Assembly (NCBI RefSeq): GCF_051622035.1
Contig: NC_135360.1
Location: 33,807,206 to 33,871,205, forward strand
Direction: 5' to 3'
DNA: 64,000 bases
Origin: Arctopsyche grandis
Lineage: Eukaryota; Arthropoda; Insecta; Trichoptera; Hydropsychidae
Shown: positions 62,438 to 64,000 of the stretch, piece by piece
Layout of the letters: each line of letters begins with the position of its first letter
Position numbering within the stretch: position 1 is the first letter of the stretch
The notes under the pieces: generated by a model
Database searches by the model: none
What the model saw: only the letters and a program-made list of their open reading frames with translations
What the model was told of the DNA's origin: nothing
Made by a program: the position numbers and the translations under genes

Positions 62438-64000
62438 ATAGACAGTCAAAGATACTTAAAATTATGAAACATATGATCATACATACACACATATAGGACC
62501 TTTTTTTAAGATTTTTTTTTATCTACGTAATATCAAGAAATACGTGTCTCGAAAATTATGTATTCTATATTTGTGTCTCACTATTAATTAGATGTTTAAC
62601 TATAAATCCAACCAATCAAAGAATATAGCTATATCTATTGGAATCAACTACACAGAAATGAAAAATATTTGACAGAAATTTTAAAATATTTGTACATTAA
62701 CTTCCAAGTATCCAAGTCCTCCAATTCGTCAGTAAGCTAATCGTGTTAGCGAGAATACCATATTCCTTTTACTGAACCAACACATCTTTGAAGCAAATTT
62801 CAATCCCCCTGTACATACTTACATACATATGAATGATAAAGAATCGGCAAATGGGAGAGTGCAGGTGTTTGGGTGTGCGTATTTCGTTAGCGGGAAATAA
62901 CTCGAGAGAAAGTCGGCATAGCCGAACAGCCTCCGGTCAAACATCTCTCCGCGGTTTTGTGCGTATGTAGAGGTATGTGTGTGTACTACATACTTACCTG
63001 TCTACCTGCCGATTCCTTGGACTTCAAAGCTTCTCAAAATTTCCCCGAACCGAATACCTTCACTTTGAAATCCGTGCGAATTTGTGACGGTTCATTGTGC
63101 AAGTTTGAGAGCCATCGGTGATTTGACCGTGCGTAATTTCGATGACTGTTCAAAGCCTATAAAATTTTTGGGTTAGCACTCAAATTAAACGAATTAGTAT
63201 GACGTTTCTTCTTCAATTTAGCGTAGTTGATTTTGTACATTGATGTTTCACTATGACGAACGCTCTTACTGTTTTTCATAATAAGAAATGTCTCGGGAAA
63301 AATATTCCTGTGGTAGTTTTCGAATGCTTTCTGTGAAAATCAGAGAGTAGTAGGTATTTCATGTCAATTTTCACCTTTTAATTTTGCCGAATTTTTCTCA
63401 TGAAAGTATAGACAGGTTGTTAAATATTCGATTATATTCACATGTTCATTATTTATATGAAAACTTTCACTGTTAACATTAATATTTATTGTTTGTATTA
63501 CAACGGTTAATAATTTCATTCATACCTAATTCAAGGTTGATCATTTCAGCGTGTGAGAAAATTTTTGCGCCATAATAACAAGCATCCGAATTTCTTTTCT
63601 CGGGTATGTAATTAAAAACATAAATTTCAGTAGTGCAAATTTGAATAAAAAATCAATTATAAAACCGCTCAGAGCCGATTCCCAATATTTCGTTCAATAT
63701 TCACGATGTAATAAATTATTTAATCTGGCGATTTATTAACGTCACGCAATTTCTCTCGGATAATTTCAATATGGTTTTTATGCGTTTGAATCAGTCATCT
63801 GGAACCGACATTTTTTTTTGTGTTCGATATTGATTTTATTAACGTGAGAAAATCAAATCAAATACCATAAAAACATAAATAAGAAGAATAACATTAGTCG
63901 GCATTAGACGATAAATAAAGACATCAACGCGCGGTGGCATCCGCAACCTACAAAAATAAATTTATTTTACTATAACACCTACATATTTAAAAAAAACTTA
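62434..64000. other. Noncoding stretch to window end
   Basis: A block at 62830-63130 is less AT-rich but shows no domain or splice structure. No gene is supported. Confidence 0.5.

Noticed and set aside
62253..62492. 79-codon minus-strand frame
   Set aside because: It is the translation of the (AT)n microsatellite (Tyr-Ile repeats).

Overview
This is an AT-rich arthropod (almost certainly insect) nuclear window. The reasons are spliced genes with short GT-AG introns, tRNA-derived SINEs, two intact non-LTR retrotransposons, a hAT-type MITE, many (TATG/CATA)n tracts and long gene-poor stretches. I see no bacterial operons, CRISPR arrays, phage genes or convincing free-standing tRNA/rRNA genes. 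The insect order cannot be settled from the sequence alone.

Left part (1-13 kb): a decayed coding-like strip (about 1.4-1.74 kb), a SINE 3' end followed directly by a 5'-truncated RTE LINE copy (2.4-3.2 kb), a 22-bp-period TGATCAGT minisatellite (3.27-3.41 kb) and a LINE 3' fragment (5.3-5.6 kb). The best cellular gene is an 11-exon BTB-BACK-Kelch gene on the minus strand (7677-10161). I reconstructed it exon by exon; its frames join exactly to give 572 residues. A GC-richer promoter-like island with a possible short first coding exon lies at 12.6-13.3 kb.

Middle (13-49 kb): mostly noncoding. It holds a reversed SINE with a different 3' hairpin (16.9-17.4 kb), one isolated plus-strand exon coding for a signal peptide (20663-20995), tandem and segmental duplications, an intact two-ORF jockey/CR1-like LINE on the minus strand (30.7-34.9 kb), a complete SINE (39.6 kb), a hAT-type MITE with exact 8-bp target duplications (43.3 kb) and a decayed CR1-like LINE 3' end (47.5-48.0 kb).

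Right part (49-64 kb): a full-length RTE-type LINE with one long intact ORF (about 49.74-53.22 kb), two more SINEs (53.5 and 59.2 kb), and otherwise noncoding AT-rich DNA with a few GC-richer islands.

The elements fit together. The SINEs carry a tRNA-like pol III head, a shared body and a 3' stem-loop whose loop matches the stem-loop at the 3' end of the minus-strand LINE and, more weakly, the CR1-like fragment. The stems differ between families but stay self-complementary. This fits SINEs using the reverse transcriptase of jockey/CR1-like LINEs, and is the most interesting pattern in the window.
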